64,000 nucleotides of DNA, taken from Rhodothermales bacterium (GTDB lineage Bacteria > Bacteroidota > Rhodothermia > Rhodothermales > JAHQVL01). This document shows, piece by piece, positions 54,561-63,760 of the stretch; positions within the stretch are counted from its first letter, which is position 1, and every line of letters starts with the position of its first letter. The notes beneath the pieces were generated by a model that made no database searches, was not told the origin of the DNA, and saw nothing but the letters and a program-made list of their open reading frames with translations. Location of the stretch: NCBI GenBank assembly GCA_041391505.1, contig JAWKNW010000012.1, positions 1 to 64,000 on the forward strand, written 5' to 3'. The translations under genes and the position numbers were made by a program.

Positions 54561-56048
54561 ATGAGCACCAAACCCGTTACCCGTCGCGACTTCGTCAAAA
54601 CCACGGCCGCAGCCGGCTTCGCCGCCACGATCCTGCCGCGCCATGTGCTCGGGAAGGGCTTCAAGGCGCCCAGCGACACGCTCAACGTGGCCGGCGTCGG
54701 CGTCGGGGGCATGGGCGCGAGCAACATGAACGCGCTGACGAGCGAAAACATCGTCGCGATCTGCGACGTGGATTTCGACTTTGTCCACAACGCGGTCTAC
54801 GCCGACGGCAAGCCGCGCGAAGGGCGCGAGGCGCTCGCCCAGGCCTTCGACCGGGCGAAGCGCTATGCGGATTTCCGCGAGATGCTCGACAAACAGAAAG
54901 ACATCGACGCCGTCGTGGTGGCGACGCCCGACCACACCCACGCCACCGTGGCCGCCACGGCGATGCGGATGGGCAAACACGTGTACGTCCAGAAACCGCT
55001 CACCTGGTCGGTCCACGAGGCCCGCGTCCTCCGGCAGCTCGCGAAGGATACCGGCGTCGTGACGCAGATGGGCAACCAGGGGCACTCCACCGAGTCCGCC
55101 CGGCGGGTGAACGAATACATCCAGGCCGGCGCGATCGGGCCCGTCCGCGAGGTGTATATCTGGACGAACCGTCCCGTGTGGCCGCAGGGCGTGCCCCGCC
55201 CCAAGCGGATGAAAATGGACAAGCACACCGGCTGGGGGATGGACGAAACCCAGCAGCGTATCGCCTACGGCTTCCGCGGCCGCAAGGCGCCCCGGATCCC
55301 GAAAAGCCTCAACTGGGACCTCTTCATCGGGCCGGCGCCCTACGTGGATTACCACCCGATCTACCAGCCCTTCACGTGGCGCGGCTGGCTCGACTACGGC
55401 ACCGGCGCCCTGGGCGACATGGGCGCGCACCTGATGGATCACCCGTTCTGGGCCCTCGGGCTCGAAGCGCCCACGGGGATCGAGGCCACCTCCACGCCGT
55501 GGGGCGCCGACAACCTCAGCCCCTGGGGCGGGCCGCAGCGGGACATCGCGTCGTTCCCGCTGTCGATGACCGTGCACTACGACTTCCCCGCGAGCGGCCT
55601 CAAGCCGGCGCTCAAAATGCACTGGTACGACGGCGGCATCATGGCGCCCCGCCCCGAGGCGCTGCCCGACGAGGTGCCGCTGCCGCGCGATGGCGGCGTT
55701 ATCTATGTGGGCGACAAGGGGGTGCTCCTCCACAAGGACTGGGGCGCCGAAGCCCGCATCTACCCGGATCGCCTCTGGGAACAGTACAAGGATACGCCGA
55801 AGACGTACGAGCGCGTCGAGACCACGCACGAGATGAACTGGGCCAACGCCTGCAAGGGCATCGGCAAGACCGTTTCGCCGTTCGACTACGCCGGCCCGCT
55901 CACGGAAACCATGCTGCTCGGCGTGGTGGCGCTCCGCGCCGGCCAGGGCGTCAAGATCCGGTGGGACAGCAAGAAAGGCGAGATCACCAACAATCCCGAA
56001 GCCAACGCTTTCCTGCACCGGCAGTACCGGGAAGGGTTTTCGTTGTAA
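54561..56048 (+). CDS. Tat-exported Gfo/Idh/MocA-family oxidoreductase
   Basis: 495 residues. Tat leader TRRDFVKTTAAAGFAATILP. The Rossmann fold follows (LNVAGVGVGGMGASNMNAL, AVVVATPDHTHATVAATAM, GKHVYVQKPLTWSVHEA with the catalytic-type Lys). The second half (GTGALGDMGAHLMDHPFWAL) matches the exported subgroup common in Bacteroidota and Planctomycetes. The family oxidises or reduces sugars and cyclitols using tightly bound NAD(P). Leads a stretch of sugar-oxidation genes. Confidence 0.93.
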   Translation: MSTKPVTRRDFVKTTAAAGFAATILPRHVLGKGFKAPSDTLNVAGVGVGGMGASNMNALTSENIVAICDVDFDFVHNAVYADGKPREGREALAQAFDRAKRYADFREMLDKQKDIDAVVVATPDHTHATVAATAMRMGKHVYVQKPLTWSVHEARVLRQLAKDTGVVTQMGNQGHSTESARRVNEYIQAGAIGPVREVYIWTNRPVWPQGVPRPKRMKMDKHTGWGMDETQQRIAYGFRGRKAPRIPKSLNWDLFIGPAPYVDYHPIYQPFTWRGWLDYGTGALGDMGAHLMDHPFWALGLEAPTGIEATSTPWGADNLSPWGGPQRDIASFPLSMTVHYDFPASGLKPALKMHWYDGGIMAPRPEALPDEVPLPRDGGVIYVGDKGVLLHKDWGAEARIYPDRLWEQYKDTPKTYERVETTHEMNWANACKGIGKTVSPFDYAGPLTETMLLGVVALRAGQGVKIRWDSKKGEITNNPEANAFLHRQYREGFSL

Positions 56049-56069
56049 ATGCAAATTGAAAAAGGCAAC

Positions 56070-56120
56070 ATGCAAAACGGGTCGACAAGGAGGAGTTGCC
56101 GGCCCGTTTTGCATTTCATT
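56070..56120 (+). terminator. Likely intrinsic terminator after the Gfo/Idh/MocA gene
   Basis: ATGCAAAACGGG at 56070-56081 is complementary to CCCGTTTTGCAT at 56103-56114, a 12-base stem with a 21-base loop. It is followed by TTCATTTTTT. It lies 22 bases past the Gfo/Idh stop and just before the end of the opposing HD gene, so it may serve both. Confidence 0.65.
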
Positions 56121-56136
56121 TTTTAATGCACCTTTT

Positions 56137-56571
56137 TCATTTTGCATGCAGCGCGCGCAGCGCGCTGTGGTACCGCTGCAACCGCTCGATATCCTTCGGG
56201 CCCAGCTCGTCCAGCCGGCGCAGATCCAGGTTGTGTTCGATGTCCACCTGCTTGACGCGCCGCGCGAGGGGATCGCCGCCGGCGCGCGCCACGAACGCCT
56301 CGTAGGATTCGTGCGGCCGCCGCGTCATCGCGTCGACGGCCTCGACGATGTGCGACGGAAAGCCGTCGACCCGGAGATCGTCGAGGGTGAGCGGCGAGTC
56401 TTCCACCGTGTCGTGCAGCAGGGCGACCACCATGGCGTCGGGGTCGTCGAGGCACTGGAACATGAGGTGGAGCGGGTGGAGGATGTACGGCGCGCCGGCG
56501 CGATCGCGCTGCCCAAGATGGGCGTCAAGCGCCCGCTGGAGCGCCCGTTCGATTTGCTCTTGGCTGGTCAT
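56137..56571 (-). CDS. HD-domain hydrolase (RelA/SpoT hydrolase-like, MESH1 type)
   Basis: 144 residues from MTSQEQIERALQRALDAHLGQRDRAGAPYILHPLHLMFQ. HD metal site in VVALLHDTVEDSPLT; the first His is in ILHPLHL; VDIEHNLDLRRL supplies the later Asp. Size and motifs match small alarmone hydrolases that remove pyrophosphate from (p)ppGpp, though related HD proteins have other nucleotide substrates. The ATG at 56571 is used; the much longer frame to 57048 runs through repeats. Confidence 0.85.
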   Translation of the reverse strand: MTSQEQIERALQRALDAHLGQRDRAGAPYILHPLHLMFQCLDDPDAMVVALLHDTVEDSPLTLDDLRVDGFPSHIVEAVDAMTRRPHESYEAFVARAGGDPLARRVKQVDIEHNLDLRRLDELGPKDIERLQRYHSALRALHAK

Positions 56572-57229
56572 CTGGTGGGGCGGGATGGGGGGCGATACGG
56601 GATTCGGGATACGTGATGCTCGATGTTCCGCAATGTCGTATCGATCTGGCCATGATATCAAGCATCCCGAATCGCCCATCCCGCATCCTGCATACCCGCA
56701 TCCTGCCACTCCGCCCCACTCACTGTCCATCGACCGCATCCTGCCATCATCTGCGATTCCCCACTGCATCACGCGAGGCATGGCCAGCATGTGATCCCCG
56801 AACCGTACGCTGGGATCCCCGGTCCGCCCATCGCATCCCATCCCATTTGCTGAAACCGCGACGGTAGCACGTAACCGATCGTAAATGACGCGGGCGTCCC
56901 CTGCTGCGGTGTGCGGCCTAGCTCGTGGGTCCGTTTCGTGTTCAATGCCAGCGAAAGTATGTAAAAGCGTGCTCCGCTCGACACGGCGCGTGCAAATGGG
57001 CGATCTATCGGAAACGGGGTGGAGGACTCGTGGGGAGATTCCCCACAAAACCTTGTATACCTAGCAGCACGCTATTGGTGCCTGCAAGACAAAAAAAATT
57101 CCGGGTTCGAGCGAAGCCGACGTCCGCACGCGCGGCTCGGCATTCGGAACCGCTTCCCGCTTGCATGTAGGGCAAAATGATATTGCCGATCGTTTCCATG
57201 CCGTTGATCACTGATGGTTCCGTTGATTC
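56572..57229. other. Gene-free stretch with imperfect inverted repeats
   Basis: About 650 bp between the divergent HD and propeller-cytochrome genes. GGGCGAT..CGGGAT..GATGCT near 56580-56615 is roughly complementary to AGCATCCCGAATCGCCC near 56660-56677, giving a loose hairpin. Repeats of GCATCCTGC follow to about 56750. No convincing gene or RNA seen. Promoters for both flanking genes should lie here. Confidence 0.5.
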
Positions 57230-59935
57230 ATGATGTTTCGTCGCCAGATCCTCTTCGCCGCCACGCTCAGCCTGGTGGCCGCCGCCTGCTCATCAACCCC
57301 GCGCGCGATGCCGGAAGCCGCGCCGATGGCGGCATCGGAAGCCGGCCCCCGCATCGTGGGCGGCGTGGCGGGGCTCGCCATTCCCCCGGAAGACACCGTT
57401 ACGGCGGGCCCGGCCATCGTCCAGGCCTCGGTCGACCAGGAGCTGCGGCGCTTCAGGCTTCCGCCGGGCTACCGGCTCGAGCCGGTGCTCACCGAGCCGG
57501 CGATCAAGGAGCCGGCGGCCATCGCGTTCGACGGCAACGGCCGCCTCTTCGTCCTCGAACTCCGCGGCTACATGCAGGACGCGGACGCGACGGGCGAGCT
57601 GGATCCGGTCGGACAAATCTCGATGCACGAGGATGTCGACAACGACGGCGTCTACGAGACGCACCACGTTTTTGTCGACGGCCTCGTCTTCCCCCGCTTC
57701 GTGATGCCGTTCGGCGCCAACAGCATCCTCACCATGGAGTCGAACGAGGACGAGGTCTACCGTTTCACGGACACCGACGGCGACGGGCGGGCGGATAAAA
57801 AAGAGCTGTTCACGACCCACTACGGGCGGTCGGGCAACGTCGAGCACCAGCAGGCCTTCCTCTACTGGGGGATGGATAACTGGATGTACAGCACGTACAA
57901 CGCCTTCCGCATCCGCTGGACGCCCGACGGGATCCTGCGCGAACCGACCGGCTCGAACCGGGCGCAGTGGGGCGTGACCCAGGATAACGAGGGCAAGATC
58001 TGGTTTCAGGGCGGGGCGAGCGGGTTGCCGTCGTACTTCCAGTTTCCGATCCATTACGGCAACTACGACGTCGACCAGCCCTACGCGGATGGGTTCAAGG
58101 TGCCGTACGGTCTCGCCGGCGTGGGCGACTTCCAGCCGGGTCCCGGGGCCTCCCGCCCGAACGGCACGCTCAACGAGGTGACCGGCTCGGCCGGCAACGA
58201 CATCTTCCGCGGTCACCGCCTGCCGGCGGACCTCGTGGGTCATTATTTCTACGGCGAACCCGTCGCCCGCATCGTCCGCCGCGTCGAGCCCGTCGTCACC
58301 GAAGGGCTCACCCGGCTCCACAACGTCTATCAGGCGGATTCGTCGGAGTTCATCCGCTCCACCGATCCCCTCTTCCGTCCGGTCGACCTCGCCACGGCCC
58401 CCGACGGCACGCTCTACATCACGGACATGTACCGCGGCATCATCCAGGAGGGCAACTGGACCCGCAAGGGCAGCTTCCTCCGTGCCAAGATCGAGCAGTA
58501 CAGCCTGGACAAGAACATCGGCCACGGACGCATCTGGCGGGTGACGTATGACGGGATGCCCCGCGATACGGAGCGGCCAAGGATGCTGGACGAAACGCCG
58601 GCGCAGCTCGTCCGCCACCTCGCGCACCCCAACGGCTGGTGGCGCGACACCGCGCAGCAGCTGCTCGTGTTGCAGCAGGACCGGTCGGTCGTGCCGGCGC
58701 TCGTCGACCTGGCCCGGCAAAAGGAAAACCTGCTCGCCCGGTATCACGCGCTGTGGACGCTCGAAGGACTCGGCGCGCTCGACAAGAGCCTGGCCCGCGA
58801 ACTCATGCAGGACGCCGAACCCGGCATGCGCATCCAGGCGCTCCGCGCGAGCGAAACGCTGTACAAGGCCGGCGCCACGGCGCTCGGGGCCGACTTTCGC
58901 CGGCTCTCGCTGGACAAAAACCCCGACGTCGCCATCCAGGCGATGCTGACGATGGACGTGCTCGGCGCCCCCGAAACCGAGGCCGCCGTCAAACAGGCGA
59001 TGGCTTCGTCGCCGGCCGAGGGCGTGCAGTTCGTGGCCGCGAAGATCCTGGAAAAACCGGAATCGCCCTGGCCCGGGTTCACGGGCAGTACATTCCGGCT
59101 GACGGACGCGCAAAAGGAGCTGCTCACGAAGGGCGTGGAAATCTATGGCGAGCTGTGCGCCCAGTGCCACGGCGAGACGGGGCGCGGCACGCCGTTCGGC
59201 GGCAGCGGGCAGACGCTCGCGCCGGCCCTCGCCGCGTCGCCCCGGCTGTCGGGCCACCGCGACTACGTGATCAAGACGCTGCTGTACGGACAGACCGGCC
59301 CCATCGAGGGTAAATCGTATCCCGGCGACCTGATGGTGGCGATGGGCGAAAACGATGACACGTGGATCGCCTCGGTTGCGTCGTATGTCGGCAACAGTTT
59401 CTCGAACGAAGGCGGCTGGGTCACGCCCGAGGACGTCGCCCGCGTGCGGGCAGCCAACGCCGGCCGCACCGCGCCCTGGAAGCACGACGAACTGATGGCG
59501 TCGCTGCCGCGGCTCATCGAACCCCGAGCGCTGAAAGCCACCGCCAGCCACAACGCCGCCGGCGGATCCGGCGCGTTCAACTTCGCGGGGTGGTCGACCC
59601 AGGCGCCCCAGGAGCCGGGCATGTGGTTCCAGATCGAACTGCCCGAGCCGGCGCCGGTGGCGGAGATCCAGTACACGGCCAACATGCAGCGTTTCGGCCG
59701 GCCGCCGGACGCGCCGCCGCCGCAGTTCACGTCGCCGCGCGGCTACGAGGTGCGCGTCTCGATGGACGGCACGACCTGGAGCGAGCCCGTCGCGGCCGGA
59801 AGTGCGGATGGATGGGGTGGATCGATCGTCTTCGAACCCGTGCAGGCCCGCTTCATCCGCATCACCCAGACGGCGACGCTCGCCGAGCCCCGGCCGGCGT
59901 GGACGATGCAGGAAGTTCGGGTGTATGCGCGCTGA
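57230..59935 (+). CDS. Lipoprotein with sugar-dehydrogenase-like propeller, HEAT repeats, cytochrome c and discoidin domains
   Basis: 901 residues. Lipobox SLVAAAC near residue 20. About 75-440 is a six-bladed NHL/PQQ-dehydrogenase-like propeller (GYRLEPVLTEPAIKEPAAIAFDGNGRLFVLE; DTDGDGRADKKE calcium loop). About 465-610 is HEAT-like. Heme motif CAQCH at Cys643-His647; a discoidin/F5-8C-like domain closes the protein (FAGWSTQAPQEPGMWFQIELPEPAPVAEIQYT). Such proteins are typical of Planctomycetes, Verrucomicrobia and Bacteroidota and probably oxidise sugars and pass electrons to the heme. Confidence 0.9.
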   Translation: MMFRRQILFAATLSLVAAACSSTPRAMPEAAPMAASEAGPRIVGGVAGLAIPPEDTVTAGPAIVQASVDQELRRFRLPPGYRLEPVLTEPAIKEPAAIAFDGNGRLFVLELRGYMQDADATGELDPVGQISMHEDVDNDGVYETHHVFVDGLVFPRFVMPFGANSILTMESNEDEVYRFTDTDGDGRADKKELFTTHYGRSGNVEHQQAFLYWGMDNWMYSTYNAFRIRWTPDGILREPTGSNRAQWGVTQDNEGKIWFQGGASGLPSYFQFPIHYGNYDVDQPYADGFKVPYGLAGVGDFQPGPGASRPNGTLNEVTGSAGNDIFRGHRLPADLVGHYFYGEPVARIVRRVEPVVTEGLTRLHNVYQADSSEFIRSTDPLFRPVDLATAPDGTLYITDMYRGIIQEGNWTRKGSFLRAKIEQYSLDKNIGHGRIWRVTYDGMPRDTERPRMLDETPAQLVRHLAHPNGWWRDTAQQLLVLQQDRSVVPALVDLARQKENLLARYHALWTLEGLGALDKSLARELMQDAEPGMRIQALRASETLYKAGATALGADFRRLSLDKNPDVAIQAMLTMDVLGAPETEAAVKQAMASSPAEGVQFVAAKILEKPESPWPGFTGSTFRLTDAQKELLTKGVEIYGELCAQCHGETGRGTPFGGSGQTLAPALAASPRLSGHRDYVIKTLLYGQTGPIEGKSYPGDLMVAMGENDDTWIASVASYVGNSFSNEGGWVTPEDVARVRAANAGRTAPWKHDELMASLPRLIEPRALKATASHNAAGGSGAFNFAGWSTQAPQEPGMWFQIELPEPAPVAEIQYTANMQRFGRPPDAPPPQFTSPRGYEVRVSMDGTTWSEPVAAGSADGWGGSIVFEPVQARFIRITQTATLAEPRPAWTMQEVRVYAR

Positions 59936-59989
59936 GACCGGGGGTCAGACGCGGGTGCATGAACGCGGCATGCGCTTAGGATGAAATGA

Positions 59990-60859
59990 TCAGCGCTCGA
60001 ACCTGGAGAACAGCTCCCGGGCCCGCACCATGTCCGCCACGAGCGTCTCAGGATTCAAGGGCGGAGCCTGCTCGATGAGGAGGTAGCCGGAATAGCCGTG
60101 CGCCAGGTTGGCGCGGACGATGCCGGAGACGTCCGTCGCCCCGGTGCCGTAGTTGACCGTCTTGTAGGTCCCGAACGCGATCGTGTCCTTGAGGTCGATG
60201 TGGAGGATGCGCTCATGGAAGCGCTCGACGACCTCGAAATTGTTTACACGCGCCCCGTCGAAGTGCCCGGTATCCTGGCACATGCCCACGTGGCGCGAGG
60301 GGACGGCGTCGAAGATGCGGGCGTAGTCGTCGATGTTTTCGAGGACGTTGTTGGCGTGATTCTCGACCAGAACGAGCACGTCGAGGTCCTCCGCCGCCGG
60401 CGCCAGTTCCTTCAGCGTGGCGATCACCTGATCGAGCGCTTTCGTGTTGTCGTCGGGTCGTCGCTCGCCCGTGAATTTGACGCGCCGGCACCCGAGGGCG
60501 CGCGCCTGCTCCATCAGCCAGAGCTTGTGCGTCACGTCGCGCACCCCGTTGCCGCCGAAGGCCGTACCCTGCAGGCAGATCGGCTTGAGTCCGTTTGTAT
60601 AGCAGCGCTCGCGGATGCGGTCGATCCCGGTCGGGGTCAGGTTGCGGGGATACCAGACGTTGAATTCGACGTTGCGCACACCGATCTGCGGCACGAGGCG
60701 GAAGGCCGGCGCGAAGTCCTCATCCCCGAACCCATCCAGGCAGATGGTGGCGATGGCCAGCGCCACCCCGTTTCGGGCGTCGATGTCGTCGAGCGGCGCC
60801 GTGGCGCCGGTCAGGGTGGCGGCGAAGCCGGTTTTCAGGAAGTCGCGGCGATTGGGCAT
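59990..60859 (-). CDS. Tat-exported sugar phosphate isomerase/epimerase-like TIM barrel
   Basis: 289 residues. Tat leader MPNRRDFLKTGFAATLTGATAPL. AP-endonuclease-2/xylose-isomerase-like barrel motifs: VLVENHANNVLENIDDYARIFDAV (metal Glu), MCQDTGHFDGARVNNFEVVERFHERILHIDLKDT (Asp/His metal ligands). It should isomerise or epimerise a sugar or 3-keto-sugar in the periplasm. Located between two propeller-cytochrome genes and near a Gfo/Idh oxidoreductase, a set often seen in 3-keto-glycoside breakdown. Confidence 0.9.
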   Translation of the reverse strand: MPNRRDFLKTGFAATLTGATAPLDDIDARNGVALAIATICLDGFGDEDFAPAFRLVPQIGVRNVEFNVWYPRNLTPTGIDRIRERCYTNGLKPICLQGTAFGGNGVRDVTHKLWLMEQARALGCRRVKFTGERRPDDNTKALDQVIATLKELAPAAEDLDVLVLVENHANNVLENIDDYARIFDAVPSRHVGMCQDTGHFDGARVNNFEVVERFHERILHIDLKDTIAFGTYKTVNYGTGATDVSGIVRANLAHGYSGYLLIEQAPPLNPETLVADMVRARELFSRFER

Positions 60860-60883
60860 GGCAGGGAGAGGCTCAATAAGGAT

Positions 60884-63511
60884 TCAGCGGGTGAGGAACG
60901 CCATCAGGTCCCGCAGGTCGTCGACGGTCAGGTTGGCTTCGAGGTCTTCGGGCATGAGCGAGGCCTCGGCGATGCCGTAGGAAGCCACGTCGCGGTAGGT
61001 CTCGAAGGTGCCGTCCGGCAGCATGAGTTCGATGGACGATTCCCCGATGTCGATCTGTCGGCCGTAGTGCGTCCGCCCGTCCGTCGTCGTGACATACCAG
61101 CCCTGGTACTCGGGCGAAATCTCGTCTGACGGACGGAGGATGGCGTTGACGATCTGCTCGCGGGTTTTCGAGCGCCCCACATTCGTCAGATCCGGACCGA
61201 TGACGCCGCCGCGGCCCTCGTAGCGATGGCAGAGGCTGCACTGCGCGAGCGGCGAAAAGAAGACGCGCCGGCCACTGTCCGCGTCGCCTCCCGTGGCGAC
61301 CGCGGCCTGCCAGGCGGCCTCCGTGTCGGGGCGATCGGACGGGGCGCCCAGCGCCATCGCGATCTGCGCATGCAGCGCCTCGCGGATCGGATGATGCTCC
61401 GCGAGGAGCAGGTCGACGGATGCAAGGACCTGACGGACGGTGTCGGCCAGGGGCCGGCCGCGCAGGAGGCGCAGGCTTTCGCGCTGCACCGCCGGCGGGC
61501 CGTCGACCAGCGCCTGCATCGCATCGACCGTCGCGTCGCCGGGCTGGCGGGCCAGGGCGCTCATCGCTTCGGCGCGCAGCGCCTCCGCGGCGCTATCGTC
61601 GCCGGCCAGGTCGCGCAGCGCCCTCGCGACGCCCGCGTCAGGCACGTCGCCGAGGGTGCGGACGGCTTCCAGCGCGAGATCCGGGCCGCCGGTCTTGGTC
61701 AGGGAGATCAGCACATCGACGTGGTCGGCCGGGTGCTCCAGATACCGCAACGCGATGGCGCGCGTCGCTTCCGGCAGCGCGGGATCGCCGACGAGCGCGG
61801 CAAGGTAGCCGGCCGGCAGCACGCGCTTGAGCTGCTTGGCCGTCGGTGCGGCCTTCGCGCGGTAGGCGGTGAGGAAGTCCGGCTGGAGATGGCGGACCGT
61901 CGCCAGATACGTCTCGAACAGTTCGGGATGCTGCTCCGACCGGAGGCCGCGTTCGACATCGGGCAGCACCTCCGTCATCCCGGCGCGTCCCACCCATGCG
62001 AGTGCGGCGCGGCGGACGCGGGCGTCCCCATCGGTCAGCAACCGCCGGGCGATGCCGGGATCCGACAGGCCGGCGCGGCGCATGGCCACGATCGCGCCGA
62101 CCCGTAGCCTCGGATCGCTGTCGTTTGTCAGGGCGTGGAGCGCGTCCCGAAACGCCGGCTGCGCGAGCGCCGACTGGGCCGCCTGCTGTTGAAACGGATC
62201 GTCCGAGGCGAGGGCGTCCTTGAGGGCCTCGAGGTCGTCCGGGTTGCGGGTGGCCCGCAGGACGTCCAGCCAGCCGTTGTTGGTGTCGTTCTCGGGCTCC
62301 TCGCGCGGCGAACGCGGCGCCAGCCGCTCGACGTTCGGTTTTGTGTCGATCCGCCAGAGCCGGCCTCGGCCGTGGTTCGGGTACTGGCGCATCACCCAGT
62401 CCGTGACATAGATGCGCCCCTTGCTGTCGGTGGCGAGGGCCACCGGGCGAAAGTCCGGTCCGCCTTGCAGGATCGTCTCGCTCTCGCCCTGCAGCGACAT
62501 CCCGCGGGGGGTCATCCGGATGCGCACGATCCGGCTTTCTTCCCAGATGGTCGCCAGCGCGTTGCCGGCATAATCCGCCGGCAGCGCCGCGAGATCGGCG
62601 TTAAGCAGACCGGACGGGGCCTCTCCGAGGCTGGCGATAAACGGCAGGGTGCCGGGGAGTTCGCCGTTCCATGCGAGATACGGATGGATGCCGCTGCCGC
62701 CATAGAGCGACTGGTAGCCGTAGTCGCCGCCGGCCACGACGTGTACCAGGCGGTTGGGGCCCCGGCTGTCGGGGTCGTTGTCGATCGCGAGGAGCCGGCC
62801 GAAGGTGTCGAACGTCAGGTCGAACGGATTCCAGAACCCCGTCGCCACCTCGGAGAGCCCGGCGCCGTCGGGCCGGCTGCGGACGATGTCGCCGCCGTCT
62901 CCGTAGCCGCTCAGCGTACGGCCATCCGACCCGCGCAGCGTCCAGGGTTGTCCGCCCACGTTGCCGCGGGAAACGTACATCCACCCGTCGTGCGAAAAGG
63001 CGATGCCCAGCAGCGCGGCGTGGTCGTACACGCTTTCGGGCTCGACGAGGGCGAGCACCGTGTCGCGGGCCTCGCTCTTCCCGTCGCGGTCGCGATCGTA
63101 GAGCCGGATGACGGCCTTGCTGGTGACCACGAACAGGTCGCCGTCGGGGGAGAACCCGAGGTTCATACCGTCCTGGAAGCCGTCGGCGAAGAGGGCCGGC
63201 TCGGCCTCGTCGCCTTCCACAAACCGCTTGATCCGGTCGCTCGTGGGGCCGGCATAGTCGGCCGGCTGCGTGTGGGTATGCGATTCGAGGACGTAGAGGC
63301 GGTCTTCCCCGTCGATCGCCAGCCCGATCGGGGTGACGAGATCCGGGTCGGAGGCGACGAGCGTGAGGACCAGCCGCTCGTCGACCGCGATCGGCGTTTC
63401 GCCGTCGACCGAACGGTCAGGGCCACAGGCCGGCAGCTGGAGCAGGGTGGCGAAGAGCAGGAACCTGCTCACGCGCAGGGCATGAGGGGCGATGTGCGTC
63501 GATGCGGACAT
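60884..63511 (-). CDS. Lipoprotein with dehydrogenase-like propeller, HEAT repeats and cytochrome c domain
   Basis: About 875 residues; start taken at MSASTHIAPHALRV, giving lipobox LLQLPAC, though ATGs at 63529 and 63583 are in frame. Propeller at about 30-390 (PIGLAIDGEDRLYVLESHTHTQ, RLYDRDRDGKSEA, WNPFDLTFDTFGRLLAIDND), HEAT-like repeats at about 400-710 (WLDVLRATRNPDDLEALKDALAS and following), then heme motif CSLCH in LAQCSLCHRYEGRGGVIGPDLTNVG. The end (GRQIDIGESSIELMLPDG) is the conserved Haem-binding type C-terminal strand set. Probably a membrane-bound sugar dehydrogenase partner; upstream of the isomerase on the same strand. Confidence 0.9.
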   Translation of the reverse strand: MSASTHIAPHALRVSRFLLFATLLQLPACGPDRSVDGETPIAVDERLVLTLVASDPDLVTPIGLAIDGEDRLYVLESHTHTQPADYAGPTSDRIKRFVEGDEAEPALFADGFQDGMNLGFSPDGDLFVVTSKAVIRLYDRDRDGKSEARDTVLALVEPESVYDHAALLGIAFSHDGWMYVSRGNVGGQPWTLRGSDGRTLSGYGDGGDIVRSRPDGAGLSEVATGFWNPFDLTFDTFGRLLAIDNDPDSRGPNRLVHVVAGGDYGYQSLYGGSGIHPYLAWNGELPGTLPFIASLGEAPSGLLNADLAALPADYAGNALATIWEESRIVRIRMTPRGMSLQGESETILQGGPDFRPVALATDSKGRIYVTDWVMRQYPNHGRGRLWRIDTKPNVERLAPRSPREEPENDTNNGWLDVLRATRNPDDLEALKDALASDDPFQQQAAQSALAQPAFRDALHALTNDSDPRLRVGAIVAMRRAGLSDPGIARRLLTDGDARVRRAALAWVGRAGMTEVLPDVERGLRSEQHPELFETYLATVRHLQPDFLTAYRAKAAPTAKQLKRVLPAGYLAALVGDPALPEATRAIALRYLEHPADHVDVLISLTKTGGPDLALEAVRTLGDVPDAGVARALRDLAGDDSAAEALRAEAMSALARQPGDATVDAMQALVDGPPAVQRESLRLLRGRPLADTVRQVLASVDLLLAEHHPIREALHAQIAMALGAPSDRPDTEAAWQAAVATGGDADSGRRVFFSPLAQCSLCHRYEGRGGVIGPDLTNVGRSKTREQIVNAILRPSDEISPEYQGWYVTTTDGRTHYGRQIDIGESSIELMLPDGTFETYRDVASYGIAEASLMPEDLEANLTVDDLRDLMAFLTR

Positions 63512-63760
63512 GAAGCGGTTTGATGGCATGGCGCCGGGGATGCGGGCGCCGCCAAGATCCGAAGAAAGTGACGCCTGAGGCAACTTTTTCGTTGTCTAAC
63601 TATCTACTACAAGGTAAGTCGCGCCTGAAAGAGGCCCGCTTCCGGCACGAATCCGCTTTTCCCCAACCCGCCAGCCAGGCCGCGCGTCGCGCCACGGCGC
63701 GGACTAAAAGCGCTTCCGTTGTGCGTGCATCTCCGCTGCAATCACCCTAGAACGAACACG

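Noticed and set aside
57005..57211. Small minus-strand frame in the intergenic stretch
   Set aside because: No homology visible and composition not gene-like.
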